A stretch of 64,000 bases of DNA, taken from Sulfitobacter sp. HI0040. GTDB lineage: Bacteria; Pseudomonadota; Alphaproteobacteria; Rhodobacterales; Rhodobacteraceae. This document shows, in pieces, positions 62,136 through 64,000 of the stretch. Position numbers and translations under genes: made by a program. The notes beneath the pieces were generated by a model. That model was not told where the DNA came from and made no database searches. It saw nothing but the letters and a program-made list of their open reading frames with translations. The first letter of the stretch is position 1; each line of letters opens with the position of its first letter. The stretch is from positions 22,841-86,840 of the forward strand of contig NZ_LWEX01000406.1 of the NCBI RefSeq assembly GCF_001634885.1. Reading direction: 5' to 3'.

Positions 62136-63560
62136 ATGTTTGAAATTTTCTCGTATTTTGACGCATGGGTAATTCCTACCGTTTTTCTGGCCAGTTTGGC
62201 ACTTTGCGGGTTTGCAGCGCTCAAATCGGACCTTTTTCTCAATCAGGATTTCATGGTTCGCGATCTTGCAGCACCGCAAGCCCAGCACACACGTCCAACA
62301 CCACGCGTCGGAGGAGCTGCAATGATTGCAGCGCTGTTTTTGGGCGGGGTCCTACTATCGGATCAATTGCAATCAGACCTGAAGTTTGCGCTGCTGTCCG
62401 GTTTAGTCGTGTTTTTTGTCGGTTTGAGAGAGGATGTAGCAAGAGATATGTCTCCGAAGGTCCGTCTCGTTGCTGCCTTTATTTCGGCAGCGTTGGCAAT
62501 TGAGGTGTCCGGAATGATGGTTCCAGGTTTGGGCTTACCTCAAATCGATATTCTATTCACGTCATTGCTGATCGCATTGTTTGTTACACTTGTATGGTCG
62601 GCTGGCACTGCTAATGCGCTTAACCTCATCGATGGCCTGAACGGTCTGGCTTCGGGCTACGCAATCTTGGCAGCCGCGGGGTTATTCGCCATCGCCGGTT
62701 TTACGGGCGAAACCGATATCCAGCTAGTGTCGATCTTGTTAATAGCGGCGATGTTGGGGTTCTTCGTCGTCAACTGGCCATTTGGGTGCATCTTCATGGG
62801 CGATGCTGGAGCATATGGGTCTGGTCATGTCTTGGCATGGCTCGGAATTATCTTGATGGCCCGTAACCCGGATGTTGCAGGCGTCGCTGTTTTGCTGCTA
62901 CTTTTTTGGCCAGTCGCTGATACAGTTTTTTCCATAGTTCGCCGGCGTTTGGGTAAGCAGGCTGCTGGTCAACCAGACCGATCTCATTTTCATCATCTTG
63001 TCTTGCACGCACTGCAATATTTACTTGAGGATCGATTGGGCTGGCTCGTTGATTCGAGAACACGGAACTCTTTCGCATCACTAATACTCTGGCCATTTAT
63101 GGCAGCCCCCATATTCTTTGGAGTTCTTTTCTGGGACAGCCCGGGTAAGGCTCTGGTTACGTTTTTATTTTTCTCATTCTTGTACGTAACAACCTATATC
63201 GCTTTAAAAACCTATTTTGTCGGCCGCCGAATCCCCTTTACAATGATGCTCGAACCTGCAGAGACTAAGTTATTGGGTCCCGACTTCGAACCCTCGACAT
63301 TTTCCGGTATGTATATTCAAGGTTCTGTTGCGGTAGACGTGCAGATTTTTCGAGGGACATCCAGCAACCGCTGGTCACTAAGCACCTTAGCGGACAATGC
63401 CCGAGATTTAATATGGGAAGAGCAATTTGATTCCGAAATTGAGGCTTGGGAATTTTTTTTGATGACTGCACGAAATTTTGGCATGCAGGCTGTTATGGGC
63501 CCCCAGTTGCAACGGAGTGCGTTACAGGATTCGACCCATTCCTTTGGTTACGATTGTTAA
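62136..63560 (+). CDS. WecA/MraY-like polyprenyl-phosphate sugar-1-phosphate transferase with C-terminal extension
   Basis: A 474-residue membrane enzyme of the glycosyltransferase-4 family that loads GlcNAc-1-P or a similar sugar phosphate on undecaprenyl phosphate. About ten to eleven helices carry the family motifs: HTRPTPRVGG (about 51-60), VGLREDVARDMSPKVRL (about 95-111, with Glu-Asp where E. coli WecA has Asp-Asp), NALNLIDGLNGLASG (about 163-177), FMGDAGAYGSGHVLAWLG (about 218-235) and the cytoplasmic PDRSHFHHLVLH (about 288-299). Residues about 365-474 form a soluble C-terminal extension not found in standard WecA. The gene is AT-richer than the housekeeping genes, lies in IS debris, and with wzc points to a surface polysaccharide locus continuing to the right. 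Confidence 0.9.
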   Translation: MFEIFSYFDAWVIPTVFLASLALCGFAALKSDLFLNQDFMVRDLAAPQAQHTRPTPRVGGAAMIAALFLGGVLLSDQLQSDLKFALLSGLVVFFVGLREDVARDMSPKVRLVAAFISAALAIEVSGMMVPGLGLPQIDILFTSLLIALFVTLVWSAGTANALNLIDGLNGLASGYAILAAAGLFAIAGFTGETDIQLVSILLIAAMLGFFVVNWPFGCIFMGDAGAYGSGHVLAWLGIILMARNPDVAGVAVLLLLFWPVADTVFSIVRRRLGKQAAGQPDRSHFHHLVLHALQYLLEDRLGWLVDSRTRNSFASLILWPFMAAPIFFGVLFWDSPGKALVTFLFFSFLYVTTYIALKTYFVGRRIPFTMMLEPAETKLLGPDFEPSTFSGMYIQGSVAVDVQIFRGTSSNRWSLSTLADNARDLIWEEQFDSEIEAWEFFLMTARNFGMQAVMGPQLQRSALQDSTHSFGYDC

Positions 63561-63599
63561 TCCTCAGAGGTGGGCGCGAGACTTCGGACCCGTGCCTAG

Positions 63600-64000
63600 G
63601 GTCAGGACCCATTGATTTCCGCTTAGGAGCGTGATTCACGGTTCGAAAACCTAGCGGTGAACATGTCTGATCTTTTCTGGCTGACGGATTCGCAGATGGC
63701 GCGTCTTGAGCCTTTCTTCCCCAAATCCCATGGCAAGCCTCGCGTCGATGACAAGCGCGTCCTGAGCGGGATTATCTTCTTCAATCGCAATGGCTTACGA
63801 TGGCGAGATGCGCCGAGGGAATATGGCCCGCACAAAACGCTCTACAACCGTTGGAAGCGCTGGAGCGATAAAGGCATCTTTGCCCAGATGATGGTCGGCT
63901 TGGCCGCTGATCACGGCGAGCAGACGACGGTCATGATCGACGCCACCTATCTGAAGGCGCATCGAACGGCGACCAGTTTGGGCGTCAAAAAAGGGGGCGT
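63600..64000 (+). mobile_element. IS5-family (IS427-type) element, left part
   Basis: The left end probably starts at GGTCAGGACCCATTGATTTC, following a CTAG (63596-63599) that would fit the TNA-type targets of this group. The right end is beyond the window, so boundary and target duplication are unproven. It contains a transposase reading frame from 63663. Confidence 0.65.
63663..64000 (+). CDS. IS5-family transposase, first ORF, cut by the window end
   Basis: The ORF is open to the edge (about 112 codons): MSDLFWLTDSQMARLEPFFP, then GKPRVDDKRVLSGIIFFNRNG and WRDAPREYGPHKTLYNRWKR, the DUF4096-type N-terminal domain of IS5 transposases. It goes on to MIDATYLKAHRTATSLG, which holds the first catalytic Asp. 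Near the end AAAAAAGGGGG (63987-63997) is a typical slippery site at which IS427-type elements shift into a second ORF. The gene looks intact so far. Confidence 0.85.
   Translation, partial: MSDLFWLTDSQMARLEPFFPKSHGKPRVDDKRVLSGIIFFNRNGLRWRDAPREYGPHKTLYNRWKRWSDKGIFAQMMVGLAADHGEQTTVMIDATYLKAHRTATSLGVKKGG

Noticed and set aside
1..64000. tRNA, rRNA or CRISPR arrays
   Set aside because: No T-loop or cloverleaf-like segments were noticed in intergenic DNA, no rRNA sequence, and no regularly spaced direct repeats; a tRNAscan or CRISPR-finder run would settle this.

Overview
The window looks like the chromosome of an alphaproteobacterium of the Rhodobacteraceae, probably the Roseobacter group. The evidence is the high GC content of most genes, the hisS-hisZ-hisG run with a short-form HisG, a cobalamin-dependent ribonucleotide reductase, a malic enzyme fused to a phosphotransacetylase domain, a DUF1489 protein, a Hint-domain protein, and a GGAAC-N16-CGTT promoter of the alphaproteobacterial EcfG type. 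No rRNA, tRNA or CRISPR array was seen.

Layout. 1-3.2 kb: beta-oxidation genes (3' part of a thiolase, an NTF2-like protein, a FadJ-type bifunctional enzyme). 3.2-5.7 kb: two secreted PRC-barrel proteins, each with an EcfG-like promoter. 5.8-12.4 kb: a Hint-domain protein, a sulfotransferase, an EamA transporter, an acyl-CoA ligase, a GNAT enzyme, an unknown membrane protein and an SGNH hydrolase. 12.4-19.2 kb: a SPOR-domain protein and a pyrimidine/nucleoside salvage set (upp, deoB, deoA, cdd). The salvage set is split by an oppositely oriented, AT-richer gene that fuses a short-chain-dehydrogenase-like domain to a sugar-phosphate transferase. 19.3-28.9 kb: maeB, a MipA-type outer-membrane protein, prpE, an unknown protein, nrdJ and a DUF1489 gene. 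29-35.8 kb: a branched-chain-amino-acid-type ABC importer (livKHMGF) with an acyl-CoA ligase. 36-39.5 kb: hisG, hisZ, hisS. 39.5-45 kb: a crotonase, slyX, a lipoprotein and dnaE. 45.2-54.7 kb: xdhABC followed by a BMP-family nucleoside/purine ABC importer, a coherent purine uptake and oxidation locus. 54.9-64 kb: a glutathione S-transferase, then an AT-richer exopolysaccharide region (a Wzc-type kinase and a WecA-like transferase) littered with insertion sequences. These are an IS3 element with a frameshifted transposase, an IS3 remnant split by a decayed IS30 element, and an IS5-type element running off the right end.

The most unusual feature is a Cro/CI-type helix-turn-helix domain inserted in frame in the linker between the catalytic part and the C-terminal cysteine-rich tail of the ribonucleotide reductase NrdJ. 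The insert is visibly AT-richer than the rest of the gene. A second AT-rich in-frame patch lies in the middle of hisS. Other points of interest are the dehydrogenase-like/sugar-transferase fusion inside the deo cluster, a 24-bp palindrome in front of maeB, a 23-residue ORF followed by a strong terminator, and a terminally extended WecA-like protein.
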